From an uncultured Bacteroidales bacterium (GTDB lineage Bacteria; Bacteroidota; Bacteroidia; Bacteroidales; UBA932): a stretch of 45,400 bases of DNA. The notes below the pieces were generated by a model. It was not told the origin of the DNA. It saw only the letters and a program-made list of their open reading frames with translations, and ran no database searches. The number at the start of each line of letters is the position of its first letter. Within the stretch, counting starts at the first letter, position 1. The stretch lies in the NCBI GenBank assembly GCA_945983015.1, contig CAMFSN010000001.1:1-45400 (forward strand), in the 5' to 3' direction. Below are positions 7,136-15,820 of this stretch, piece after piece. The position numbers and the translations under genes are program-made.

Positions 7136-9048
7136 TGAGTAAAAAAAATAAAAAAGTTAAGGTAGTCAGGCTGAATCTGGCCTGGCTATATATTCTTCTG
7201 GTAGGGGGTATCTTTGTGCTGATGTTCAGGGATAATTCCCGCTCGAACCCACAGAAGACTGAATGGGCTAAGGTCCAGGAGATGATATTGGAGGGGGATG
7301 TCAAGGAGGTTAACTTCATCCGTAATGAGTATAAGGGTATGGTTACCCTTAAAAACGAGCGTTTGGAAAAGTATAAGGAGGATTTCGGACAGAAAGTTCC
7401 GTCCCGTTCTCCGCACTATATTTTCCTGGTAAGTGACCATTTCGACGTGGAGAAGGAGTTCTCCACCCTGAATTCTCTTCTGCCATCCGGCTCACAGGTG
7501 AAACTGACTGTATCTCAGAGTAATAACTTCTGGTCTGGAATACTGGAGTGGATTTTCCCCATAGTCCTGCTCATCCTGATGTATGTGATGATGTTCCGTT
7601 CCTTGCGTCCTATGGGAGGCCAGGGAGGTCAGGGAGGCGGTATGAACCCATTCAATGTGGGGAAGGCGCAGGGCAAATTGGCAGACAAGGATAAGGTAAA
7701 TGTCTCTTTCAAGGATGTGGCCGGTCTGTATGGAGCTAAGGAAGAGGTGATGGAGATCGTGGATTTCCTGAAGAACCCGAAGAAATATACCGATTTGGGA
7801 GCCAAGATTCCTAAGGGAGCCCTTCTGGTGGGGCCTCCTGGAAACGGTAAGACCCTTTTGGCAAAGGCTGTGGCTGGCGAGGCCAATGTCCCTTTCTTTT
7901 CTATGAGCGGTTCCGATTTCGTGGAGATGTTTGTGGGAGTAGGTGCCAGCAGGGTTAGGGATCTCTTCGCCCAGGCTAAGGAGAAAGCCCCTTGCATCGT
8001 GTTCATAGATGAGATAGACGCTGTGGGTAGAGCCAGGGGTAAGAATGCCGGATTCTCCGGTAATGATGAGAGGGAGAATACTTTGAATCAGCTTCTTACC
8101 GAGATGGATGGCTTTGGAACTAACAGCGGTGTGATAGTGCTTGCCGCCACTAACCGTGCCGATATCCTGGATAAGGCCCTGATGAGAGCCGGACGCTTCG
8201 ACAGACAGATTCACGTAGATCTGCCGGAACTTAAGGAGAGGGAGGAGATATTCCAGGTGCATATCCGTGGTCTTAAGATAGCTAAGGATTTCGATGTCTC
8301 CTATATGGCTAAACACACTGCCGGTTTCAGCGGAGCTGACATAGCCAATGTCTGCAATGAAGCTGCCCTGGTAGCTGCCCGTAATAATAAGAAGGAAGTC
8401 GAACTTCAGGATTTTCTGGATGCTGTGGATAGGATTGTGGGAGGCTTGGTGAAGAAAGGCTACATACTTTCTGCGGACGAGAAGAAGACCATAGCTCATC
8501 ACGAAGCTGGTCACGCAGTCGTAAGCTGGCTGCTGCCTCACGCTAATCAACTCTTCAAAGTTACCCTTGTACCTAGGGGAAATGCCCTCGGAGCCGCCTG
8601 GTATCTGCCTGATGAGCATAAGATTGAGAAGAAAAGTCAGATGTTGGATGAACTCTGCTCTCTTATCGGAGGAAGGGTGGCTGAGGAGATCCTGAACGGA
8701 GAACCTTCCACAGGGGCTCAGAACGACCTGGAGAGGTTGACCAAGACAGCCTATGCTATGATTCAGTATTATGGTATGTCTGAGAAATTCGGTAATTTCT
8801 CTTACTACGATTCCACCGCTAGCGGATATGATTTCAATAAGCCTTATTCTGAGAAGACGGCTGAACTTTTGGATTCCGAGGCTTCCAAGCTTGTGAAGGA
8901 AGTTCACGATAAGACCCTTAGGATCCTTAAGGAACACGAGCAGCAGTGGAGAGACATTGCTCAAATGCTTTTGGATAAGGAAGTTATTTTCGCAGAGGAT
9001 GTGGAAGCTATTTTAGGCCCTAAGGTTAAAGATGAAGTCCCTGCTTAA
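7135..9048 (+). CDS. ftsH: ATP-dependent zinc metalloprotease FtsH
   Basis: FtsH is an inner-membrane AAA+ protease that degrades misfolded membrane proteins and selected soluble regulators. Two membrane segments (about 15-31 and 139-156) flank a periplasmic domain of about 105 residues, and a Gly/Gln-rich linker follows (161-170). The AAA+ domain has Walker A GPPGNGKT (233-240; Asn in place of the usual Thr), the pore loop around FVEMFVGVGASR, Walker B IVFIDEID (288-295) and the second region of homology (NRADILDKALMRAGRFDRQ). The protease domain has the zinc motif HEAGH (456-460) and a later Asp ligand in GAQNDLERLT. At 637 residues it is typical. The start overlaps the rsfS stop, and the last 17 bases overlap cdsA. 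Confidence 0.97.
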   Translation: MSKKNKKVKVVRLNLAWLYILLVGGIFVLMFRDNSRSNPQKTEWAKVQEMILEGDVKEVNFIRNEYKGMVTLKNERLEKYKEDFGQKVPSRSPHYIFLVSDHFDVEKEFSTLNSLLPSGSQVKLTVSQSNNFWSGILEWIFPIVLLILMYVMMFRSLRPMGGQGGQGGGMNPFNVGKAQGKLADKDKVNVSFKDVAGLYGAKEEVMEIVDFLKNPKKYTDLGAKIPKGALLVGPPGNGKTLLAKAVAGEANVPFFSMSGSDFVEMFVGVGASRVRDLFAQAKEKAPCIVFIDEIDAVGRARGKNAGFSGNDERENTLNQLLTEMDGFGTNSGVIVLAATNRADILDKALMRAGRFDRQIHVDLPELKEREEIFQVHIRGLKIAKDFDVSYMAKHTAGFSGADIANVCNEAALVAARNNKKEVELQDFLDAVDRIVGGLVKKGYILSADEKKTIAHHEAGHAVVSWLLPHANQLFKVTLVPRGNALGAAWYLPDEHKIEKKSQMLDELCSLIGGRVAEEILNGEPSTGAQNDLERLTKTAYAMIQYYGMSEKFGNFSYYDSTASGYDFNKPYSEKTAELLDSEASKLVKEVHDKTLRILKEHEQQWRDIAQMLLDKEVIFAEDVEAILGPKVKDEVPA

Positions 9049-9862
9049 GCGAAGTATATTCGGGCTCTTATATGCCTTGATTGTGGCTGTGGGTCTTTTA
9101 GGCCCGCAGCCTCTCTTTGTCTTCGTCTTTGCCTTCGCCTTGCTCTATACTCTGCACGAATTTTTCAGGATGGCTATGGGCAGGAGCTTGATTCTTTCCC
9201 GAATCCTGCTCTGCATATCGGCCCTGTGGCTCTTTCTGAGTCTGTATCTCTCTCGTATGGGATATTGTATTCCGGCCTGGGCTTATCTGGCTTTTATTCC
9301 TCTTCTCTTAGCCTTCATCGTTCCGGTGTGGACTAAGGAGAAGCCTCAGATGCAGGAGCTTTCTTATGCCTGCGCAGCGCTGCTCTGTGTCGCTTTGCCA
9401 TTGGCCTTGACTCCTATACTGACAGTCAGGTCTGGAGCATACAGCGGATATTTCCTGCTTTGCATATTCATAATCACGGCGCTCTCGGATGTGGGAGCAT
9501 ATCTGCTGGGAAGTCTGCTGGGGCAGAGGCCGGGAGCGTGGAAATTGGCCCCGAAGATCTCGCCTAAAAAGTCCTGGTGGGGTGTGCTGGGAGGACTGCT
9601 TATGGCTATGTCATCAAGCCTGCTGCTGTCTAAACTGGGCTGGTTAGACTTGGGGGCTATTCATAGCCTCTGTCTTGGTGCCTTGCTTTCTGTGGTAGGG
9701 CTGTTTGGGGATCTTTTGGAGAGTATGTGGAAAAGACATTTCGGAGTCAAGGATTCCGGAAATCTGATTCCCGGCCATGGAGGTCTGTATGACAGGCTGG
9801 ACAGTGTCCTTCCCGCCATACTTGTCTCTATAGTTTACCTTGAGCTTTTTGCTCTTCTTTAA
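9032..9862 (+). CDS. cdsA: Phosphatidate cytidylyltransferase
   Basis: CdsA makes CDP-diacylglycerol from phosphatidate and CTP, the branch point for membrane phospholipids. The protein is almost entirely hydrophobic with about seven or eight membrane segments, beginning at residue 8. The family signature is in the last third: SPKKSWWGVLGG, GDLLESMWKRHFGVKDSGN, then LIPGHGGLYDRLDS with the conserved metal-binding Asp residues. At 276 residues it is normal. The ATG lies 17 bases inside the end of ftsH. The last 35 bases overlap the convergent ispG gene, with no room for a separate terminator. Confidence 0.94.
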   Translation: MKSLLKRSIFGLLYALIVAVGLLGPQPLFVFVFAFALLYTLHEFFRMAMGRSLILSRILLCISALWLFLSLYLSRMGYCIPAWAYLAFIPLLLAFIVPVWTKEKPQMQELSYACAALLCVALPLALTPILTVRSGAYSGYFLLCIFIITALSDVGAYLLGSLLGQRPGAWKLAPKISPKKSWWGVLGGLLMAMSSSLLLSKLGWLDLGAIHSLCLGALLSVVGLFGDLLESMWKRHFGVKDSGNLIPGHGGLYDRLDSVLPAILVSIVYLELFALL

Positions 9863-11078
9863 TCAACTCGAGGAGTTTTTGGGCAGCTTCTTCTTCGGGA
9901 ATGTGTCTGAGAAGAGGCTGGCTTTTTTTATATATGCTCACCTTTCCTCCTCCTTCACCTACGTAACCCCAGTCTGCATCGGCCATTTCTCCAGGCCCGT
10001 TAACTATGCAGCCCATAACTGCTATGACCACATCTTTCAGACCCTCGGTCTTAGCCTTTACCTCCTCAAGAGCCTTCTGAATATTATACATAGTGCGTCC
10101 GCAGCCCGGGCAGGCTATGTATTCGGCCTTATAGAAGCGCTTGCGGGCGGCTTGAAGGATTTCATCTCTAAGGTATTCGCTTAATTCGCCTTGAGGGATA
10201 TCCTCTATCTCTCCTCTCATTAGTTTTGGCCCCCACTTGCAGGCGGCTTCCAGGATTTCTTCCTCTCTTTCCGGAAGCTGAGGCTTCGGAGAGTCAGAGT
10301 ATCTGTATGCCAAGTAGGCGGCTACCGGAAGCTCCGCTTCGGGATCTTCGGTAAGGGAGACCCTGATGGTGTCTCCCAGCCCCTCTTCCAGAAGAGTGGC
10401 TATGCCTACGCAGGATTTGATTCTGCCGCTGTCTCCGTTGCCGGCTTCGGTAAGGCCTACGTGAAGAGGAAAGTCCCAGGATTTCTCATCGAAAAGTTTC
10501 TTCAGCTCCCTGTAGGCTTGTACCATTGTAATAGTATTGGAGGATTTAAGGGAGATAACTATCTGGTCGAAGTCTTCATCCACACACATCTGCACCCATT
10601 CCAGCGCGGCGAGAGCCATAGCTTTTGGACTGTTACCATAGAGATTAGTGATATATTCCCCCAGGGATCCGTGGTTGACTCCTATCCTTATGGCAGTATG
10701 GTGTTCCTTGCAGACTTTCAGCAGTGCTGAGAATTCCTCCCTTGCCCTCTGGTGATCTTTATGGAAGTTACCTGGATTGATTCTGACCTTGTCCACGAAT
10801 GGCGCTACCTTTATAGCGGTCTGGGAAGAGAAATGTATGTCGGCTACTATGGGAGTGAAAATCCCTTGGGCTCTCAGACTATCCCTTATGTTTTTTATAT
10901 GTTCCACATCCTGAAGCCCCGGAACAGTAAGTCTGATAAGCTGGGCTCCCGCCTTATGCAAGCGGATGCATTGTTCTATCGAGGCTTTTTCGTCGCAGGT
11001 ATGGGTGTTACACATAGTCTGTATGGCTATGCTCCGGCCTTTGCCGATTTCTATAGCAGGATTACCTATTCGTACCAT
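9828..11078 (-). CDS. ispG: 4-hydroxy-3-methylbut-2-enyl diphosphate synthase IspG (GcpE)
   Basis: This is a [4Fe-4S] enzyme of the MEP isoprenoid pathway, converting MEcPP to HMBPP. The TIM barrel has IRLTVPG, PIVADIHFSS, VRINPGNF, RIGVNHGSLG, VISLKSSNT and LHVGLTEAG. The iron-sulfur domain has C323 and C326 in ACPGCGRT, C357 in GCIVNGPGE and E364. The barrel sequence resembles the long, plant-like IspG of Bacteroidetes, which carries an insert domain of roughly 200 residues. Here only about 60 residues separate the barrel from the Fe-S domain (about 260-318), giving 416 in total. The only usable ATG follows an in-frame TAG two codons upstream and lies 17 bases inside the preceding barrel-protein gene. 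It is last in the ligA operon. Confidence 0.95.
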   Translation of the reverse strand: MVRIGNPAIEIGKGRSIAIQTMCNTHTCDEKASIEQCIRLHKAGAQLIRLTVPGLQDVEHIKNIRDSLRAQGIFTPIVADIHFSSQTAIKVAPFVDKVRINPGNFHKDHQRAREEFSALLKVCKEHHTAIRIGVNHGSLGEYITNLYGNSPKAMALAALEWVQMCVDEDFDQIVISLKSSNTITMVQAYRELKKLFDEKSWDFPLHVGLTEAGNGDSGRIKSCVGIATLLEEGLGDTIRVSLTEDPEAELPVAAYLAYRYSDSPKPQLPEREEEILEAACKWGPKLMRGEIEDIPQGELSEYLRDEILQAARKRFYKAEYIACPGCGRTMYNIQKALEEVKAKTEGLKDVVIAVMGCIVNGPGEMADADWGYVGEGGGKVSIYKKSQPLLRHIPEEEAAQKLLELIKEEQKAQGKL

Positions 11079-11976
11079 ATACTATCTCTCTTGCTTGTTT
11101 TTTCAAATCGGACCTGGTGGTCCCGAAACGTTTTTCCAGATGCAGGTGCACTCCTACGCTGATTATGAAATCCAAAGGGTAGGCATATCTGTAATAGACC
11201 CTGTTCTGGTCTTCATAGCCGGAGCCTTCCGGAAACAGGGAATTCCTGGTAAAGATGCTGGATAAACCGTACCTGAGCTGTCCGTCTATATGTATCTCGA
11301 CAGGGTCCAGGATGAAGGCGAAACCAAGTCCTCCCTGAAAGCCATAATCCCAGCGGATATCCGTATCGTACCAGTCCCTTCTGTAGGCTTCCTCCACGTT
11401 CGGGCCAAATCTTTCCACGCTCAGACGGTAGCCTCCGTAGATGCCCGCTCCGGCATAGATTTTCGAGTATAGCCCGTCACTGTGTACCTGTAGCATAAAG
11501 GGGACTTCGATAACCCGCATACGCAGGGATTGGCATTTTTCCTTATAGAATTCGAAAGTCTCGCCGGTCTCCTTGTTAGTCTTGAAGTGATAGCCTTCCC
11601 AGCCGTATTCCACTCCTATGGTCCACCCGAAATAGGGCAGATAGTTGAACATCTTTTCGTATTTGGTAAAAGTCAGGGAGTAATGTCCCAGGAGCAGGTC
11701 CCTGGTCTGGCTGTGGCTTGGACTGAAAGACATCCCCGGGAGAGTCAGGCCGTAGTTGAAGCCTATCATCGAGTAGTTGTTCAGTTTGCTGTTATAGTCC
11801 AGCTTTACAGTGTCCAGATACTCGTCGCTCCACTGATCCTCCAATGCCAATTCACTCTGGAGTATCAGACTGTCTTTCTGCAGGCTGTCCCTCTGCATAA
11901 GGAGAAGCTCCTGTCCCTGAAGACAATAGGCTGAAAGACATAATAATAGAGTCAGTATGTATTTTCGCATTCTCAA
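11062..11976 (-). CDS. Outer-membrane beta-barrel protein (PorT-like fold), function unknown
   Basis: A 304-residue exported protein. A signal peptide is visible (MRMRKYILTLLLCLSAYCLQGQ, cleavage near GQ). A short polar region rich in Gln/Asp/Ser follows, then alternating aromatic strands with turns from about residue 75 on: MIGFNYGLTLPGM, FGWTIGVEYGW, SKIYAGAGIYGGYRLSV, DYGFQGGLGFAFI, VEIHIDGQLRYGL and PLDFIISVGVHLHLEKRF. This matches a small outer-membrane barrel of the PorT/outer_membrane_beta-barrel type common in Bacteroidetes. The ligand or partner is unknown. It overlaps the upstream Ig-like lipoprotein gene by 4 bases and ispG by 17 bases, so all are probably translated from one message. 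The lipoprotein is the best candidate partner, by context only. Confidence 0.75.
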   Translation of the reverse strand: MRMRKYILTLLLCLSAYCLQGQELLLMQRDSLQKDSLILQSELALEDQWSDEYLDTVKLDYNSKLNNYSMIGFNYGLTLPGMSFSPSHSQTRDLLLGHYSLTFTKYEKMFNYLPYFGWTIGVEYGWEGYHFKTNKETGETFEFYKEKCQSLRMRVIEVPFMLQVHSDGLYSKIYAGAGIYGGYRLSVERFGPNVEEAYRRDWYDTDIRWDYGFQGGLGFAFILDPVEIHIDGQLRYGLSSIFTRNSLFPEGSGYEDQNRVYYRYAYPLDFIISVGVHLHLEKRFGTTRSDLKKQAREIVYGTNR

Positions 11977-13775
11977 AGTTCCTTGATGTCGATAATCTGT
12001 GTAAGTTCCGTAGCGGCAGGCAGCTCCAGGTATTCCTCACCCTCTTCCCCCTTGAAGAATACAACCTTTTCAGGCTGTCTTTTTTCCAGAAGACTGCCCG
12101 TGTCCACCAGGGAATTCCGGTTATAGTCGAAGGTGATTCTGATTGAATACTTTCCCTCCTTAAGATATGGGAAAAATAATTCGCAGTTCTTGTCTATGAC
12201 ATAAGATCTGAGGCTCTTGTCTCTCTTTTCATTCAGAAGGTCTATGATCAGTTTTCCTTCCACCCCTTCCAATTTAAGTTTAATGCTGCTTAGCTGGTCA
12301 TCTTTAGGAAGGCTGACTTTGACTTCTGTACTGTCTGAGTAGAATCCGTTTATATCTCTGAAAGCCTTGTATGGCAGTTTGAGATAGTATTCATATCCTT
12401 GCAGGAGTTTTTCCTTTGGACGGATGGTGTATTTTCTCAGATTCAGACTGTCCCTTTCCACAGTGAAACTGCCTCTGCTTTCTTTCTGCTTAGGATTCAC
12501 GGAGCGGAATACCAGAGAGTCGAAGTTCTCGTATATGATAGGGTAGTTGAACTCCAGGATGAATCCGTTTTGTTCCACTGTTTCAGGCTCAGCCGTGAGC
12601 TTGTATACGCAGATGGTGTCTTCGTGCTTGATATCCTTTTTTGCGGCTCTGCCGGTCTTTTTAGGCAGGGCTCCCTCCACGAAGAGCTTGTGCTTTTCCA
12701 ATGTAGGCTCCATCAGATATGTGGAGTCATTGGTCTTACGGTAGTTCAGGTAGAGCATAAGGGTGTCCGGAATGCTTCTGCGTTCGTTTATCCATATCTC
12801 CAGGCTGTCTTGGGTGAGATTGAACTGGGTGATCAGCTTGTCGGCCTTGAGACCTTTGATCCAGAGGGAATCTATCCAGACATTTTTAGCGGTGAAACTG
12901 ACGTGAGCCCTTCTTTCGGAGGTTCTGGCGACGTTTTTCAGCATCTGCTTGCTGTTCTCCTCCTTAAATAGCCTTATCTCATATTCGCTTTTTCTGGCCA
13001 GACATTCCAGGGTGTCCTTCATATCGTATTTCTGCATCTCGGGAATGCTGTCATTCACTTTCATCACCGGCCTGACAAGGGAATCCACAAAGCCCACCAG
13101 TTCGCTTTCGCTTTGGAATAGATTGTCGTTGTTCTCATCCTTTATCGCGTATAGTCTGAATAGGGTATCCGGCAGATAAGGGATACAGAAATAGCCCCAG
13201 TCATCCGTCTTGCAGGCAGCGAAAGGACGGCTTTTGAAAATGGCTGAATCGCTTTGGTCAGTGTATAACATCACTGTGGCACCCTTGACGGGTTTAAGGG
13301 TATTGCAGTCCTGGACTGTGCCTGTCAGCAGAAGGGAATCTATCCTGTCTCCCGTGGAGAATACATAGGTGTATCCAGGGAAGATATTGCCTTCATTGTT
13401 ATCGCTGAGGGCATCCGTGAAGTTAAGGGTATATGTGATGCCTTTTTTGAGTGCCTCCTCGAATGTGACTACCAGATTTTTGCCCTTTATCACGGCTTTA
13501 GGCATTTTCTTCTGAGGAGGGGAGAGAAAGATGTTCTGATTATCCTTTATCTTAATGTATTCGTCGAAGCCGAAGACCAATTTGGTTTTATGCGTATCCA
13601 CCTGTGTGGCGCCAGGCATCGGATCGACCCAGTATAGGGCCGGAGGGATGGTGTCCTTGGCTCCACCGCTAGGGGATTGGGTGGTATTGGCACAGGAATG
13701 CATAAAGAATGTGGGGATCAGCGCGCAGAGAGCCGCCCCCAAGGGGATAATTGTATCTTTCAGGTTTTTTATCAT
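11973..13775 (-). CDS. Lipoprotein with N-terminal SbsA-type Ig-like domain
   Basis: A 600-residue envelope lipoprotein of a family widespread in Bacteroidetes but without known function. Basic residues and a hydrophobic core end in FFMHSC, a lipobox with the lipidated Cys near residue 28. The stretch SPSGGAKDTIPP leads into an Ig-like domain (about 45-150: PPALYWVDPMPGATQVD, LVFGFDEYIKI, LVVTFEEALKKGITYTLNF). A carboxypeptidase-regulatory-like beta domain follows (about 150-240: LTGTVQDCNTLKPVKGATVMLY, TDDWGYFCIPYLPDTLFRLYAIKDENND). The rest is beta-rich with no motif I can name. The start overlaps the RelA/SpoT stop by 4 bases and the stop overlaps the barrel gene. A role in surface structure or outer-membrane assembly is plausible but unproven. 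Confidence 0.8.
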   Translation of the reverse strand: MIKNLKDTIIPLGAALCALIPTFFMHSCANTTQSPSGGAKDTIPPALYWVDPMPGATQVDTHKTKLVFGFDEYIKIKDNQNIFLSPPQKKMPKAVIKGKNLVVTFEEALKKGITYTLNFTDALSDNNEGNIFPGYTYVFSTGDRIDSLLLTGTVQDCNTLKPVKGATVMLYTDQSDSAIFKSRPFAACKTDDWGYFCIPYLPDTLFRLYAIKDENNDNLFQSESELVGFVDSLVRPVMKVNDSIPEMQKYDMKDTLECLARKSEYEIRLFKEENSKQMLKNVARTSERRAHVSFTAKNVWIDSLWIKGLKADKLITQFNLTQDSLEIWINERRSIPDTLMLYLNYRKTNDSTYLMEPTLEKHKLFVEGALPKKTGRAAKKDIKHEDTICVYKLTAEPETVEQNGFILEFNYPIIYENFDSLVFRSVNPKQKESRGSFTVERDSLNLRKYTIRPKEKLLQGYEYYLKLPYKAFRDINGFYSDSTEVKVSLPKDDQLSSIKLKLEGVEGKLIIDLLNEKRDKSLRSYVIDKNCELFFPYLKEGKYSIRITFDYNRNSLVDTGSLLEKRQPEKVVFFKGEEGEEYLELPAATELTQIIDIKEL

Positions 13776-15814
13776 AATTCGATTCTGGATACGCTCTGTA
13801 TGCCTTTGATTTTACTGATTCTTTCTATCAGGGTCTCCAGGGAGTTTCTGTCTTTGACCAAAAGCTCGATTTTTCCTTCGAACACCCCATCTTCAGAACC
13901 CAGGGAGAGCTTTCTCATATTGATTCCCAGGGACAGGGATATCAGCTGGGTGAGGTCATTTAGCAGTCCAAGTCTATCCAAACCCTTCAGGCTGATCTTT
14001 ACAGGAAAATCGCTTTGAAGGCTTCTGCCCTCCCATTGTGGTACCACCAGTTTGTCTCCCTGGGTGCTTCCCAGGCTTTCCAGATGGCTGCAGCTCTTTT
14101 TATGAACCGTAACTGAGCCGTCCGGATTCTTTATTCCTATGACAGGATCTCCAGGGATAGGGTTACAGCAGGATGCCGAGATGTAGTGAACGTCGTCTAC
14201 CACCACTATCCTTTCTGCAGGTTTGTTAATGGAGATATTGTTCATTGCCACCAGGGCTTCCGCTTTGTCTATATTTTGAGGCTCTTTCTCTCGGATGTAA
14301 TCCATTACCTTTTTTCTGGCTTCCTGAGTTTGCAGGAATTCCAGCCAGTTCATCTGAGGATGCGCATTCTCTGCAGTGATTATCTCTATCTGGTCTCCCT
14401 GGTGCAATTTTTGGGAGAGGGCGCAGAGTTTCATATTTATCTTAGCGGCTATGGCGTGATATCCTAGCTCGCAGTTCAGCTGATAGGCGAAGTCCAGGGC
14501 AGTGGAGTCTTTCTTTATGCTCTTCTGGCTGCCGGATGGGGTAAATACCACTATATCACTGGATATCAGGTCTCTATGTATGATATCCAGCATCTCCAGG
14601 GTGCCTACGTCAGGACTTTGGATAATCTCCTGAACCTTATCCAGCCACTTGTCCATCTCGGAGTCGTTTTCGGAGATGTATCCGTCTTTTTTGTAGGCCC
14701 AGTGGGCGGCAATACCCTTTTCTGCTATGTCGTCCATTCGCTTGGAGCGGATCTGAACTTCCACCCAGAAACCTCCCTTGCTCATAAGGGTGCAGTGCAG
14801 GGCCTCGTAGCCGTTACTCTTAGGCTGTTTGATCCAGTCCCTGAGTCTGTCTTGCTGGTAGCGGTAGAGCGAGGTGATGGTGGCGTAGATGTCGTAACAC
14901 TCCTTTCTTTCCTTGACAGGGTCATCGCTGCTCGGAGTAAAGATGATTCTGATGGCATAGAGATCGAAAATCTGTTCGAAGCTCACGTGCTTGGTGTTCA
15001 TCTTCCTCCATATAGAGTAAGGGGTCTTGATTCTCTTCTTTATCTCGAATTGGTAAGACTCTTCCGACAGGGCTTTCCGGATAGGCTCTATGAATTCGTC
15101 TATGATCTTAGATTTCTTCTCCAGATCCTCAGAGGTCCTTTCCGTTATCTTTTTGTACTCGTCCGGCTCCTTGTACTGCAGCCAGATGTTCTCCATCTCT
15201 GTCTTTATGGAATACAGACCTAGTCTATGTGCCAATGGGATAAAGAGATACATAGTCTCACTCAGAATCTTCTCCCTCTTATGCTCCGGCATAAACTCTA
15301 TGGTTCTGCAGTTGTGAAGCCTGTCAGCGAGCTTTATAAGGACCACCCTTACGTCGTCATTCAAGGTCAGCAGGATACGCTTGAAATTCTCGGCCTGAAG
15401 GCTAGGGACATTGATGGAGCTGCTCTTTGTCCTGTCCTCTTTGTCGAGTACGGTCTTAATCTTTGTAAGTCCGTCCACCAGGGAGGCGACCTTCTCTCCG
15501 AAAAGGGCCTTGATGTCATCCACCGTATAGTCAGTGTCTTCCACCACGTCGTGCAGAAGAGCTGCAGTAATGGATTTGTATCCCAATCCTATATCTCCCA
15601 CCACTATCTTAGCCACCTCTATCGGGTGCAGTATGTAGGGCTCTCCGGAGCGTCTTCTGACATTTTTATGGGCTTCGTTAGCGAAGTCAAAAGCCTTTCG
15701 GACCACTGCGAACTCTTCTTCGTTCCTGCAGCGTTCCTTAGCCAATTTCGCCAATCCTTCGTACTTTTCTTCGATCAGGCGATAGTCATTCTCGTTAAAT
15801 TCGGTATATTTCAT
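13772..15814 (-). CDS. rsh: Bifunctional (p)ppGpp synthetase/hydrolase (RelA/SpoT homologue)
   Basis: This enzyme makes and degrades the alarmone (p)ppGpp in the stringent response. The hydrolase HD domain is intact: H63, H88-D89, E92-D93 (LLHDVVEDTD) and D164 (IKLADRLHNC). The synthetase domain has YAIRII (286-291), WIKQPKSNGYEALH and VEVQIRS with E352. A TGS domain covers about 420-480 (IVVFTPSGSQKSIKKDSTALDFAYQL), a Cys-containing RIS/zinc-finger-like segment ASCCNPIPGDPVIG is near 547-560, and an ACT domain fills about 605-680. At 680 residues it is shorter than the usual 730-740; the missing length is mostly in the helical region between TGS and RIS. It starts 6 bases after ligA ends. 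Confidence 0.94.
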   Translation of the reverse strand: MKYTEFNENDYRLIEEKYEGLAKLAKERCRNEEEFAVVRKAFDFANEAHKNVRRRSGEPYILHPIEVAKIVVGDIGLGYKSITAALLHDVVEDTDYTVDDIKALFGEKVASLVDGLTKIKTVLDKEDRTKSSSINVPSLQAENFKRILLTLNDDVRVVLIKLADRLHNCRTIEFMPEHKREKILSETMYLFIPLAHRLGLYSIKTEMENIWLQYKEPDEYKKITERTSEDLEKKSKIIDEFIEPIRKALSEESYQFEIKKRIKTPYSIWRKMNTKHVSFEQIFDLYAIRIIFTPSSDDPVKERKECYDIYATITSLYRYQQDRLRDWIKQPKSNGYEALHCTLMSKGGFWVEVQIRSKRMDDIAEKGIAAHWAYKKDGYISENDSEMDKWLDKVQEIIQSPDVGTLEMLDIIHRDLISSDIVVFTPSGSQKSIKKDSTALDFAYQLNCELGYHAIAAKINMKLCALSQKLHQGDQIEIITAENAHPQMNWLEFLQTQEARKKVMDYIREKEPQNIDKAEALVAMNNISINKPAERIVVVDDVHYISASCCNPIPGDPVIGIKNPDGSVTVHKKSCSHLESLGSTQGDKLVVPQWEGRSLQSDFPVKISLKGLDRLGLLNDLTQLISLSLGINMRKLSLGSEDGVFEGKIELLVKDRNSLETLIERISKIKGIQSVSRIEL

Positions 15815-15820
15815 ACACTA

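Noticed and set aside
7492..8964. A 490-codon open frame antisense to ftsH
   Set aside because: It has no family motif, and ftsH on the other strand carries every expected motif. Long antisense frames are common opposite conserved genes.
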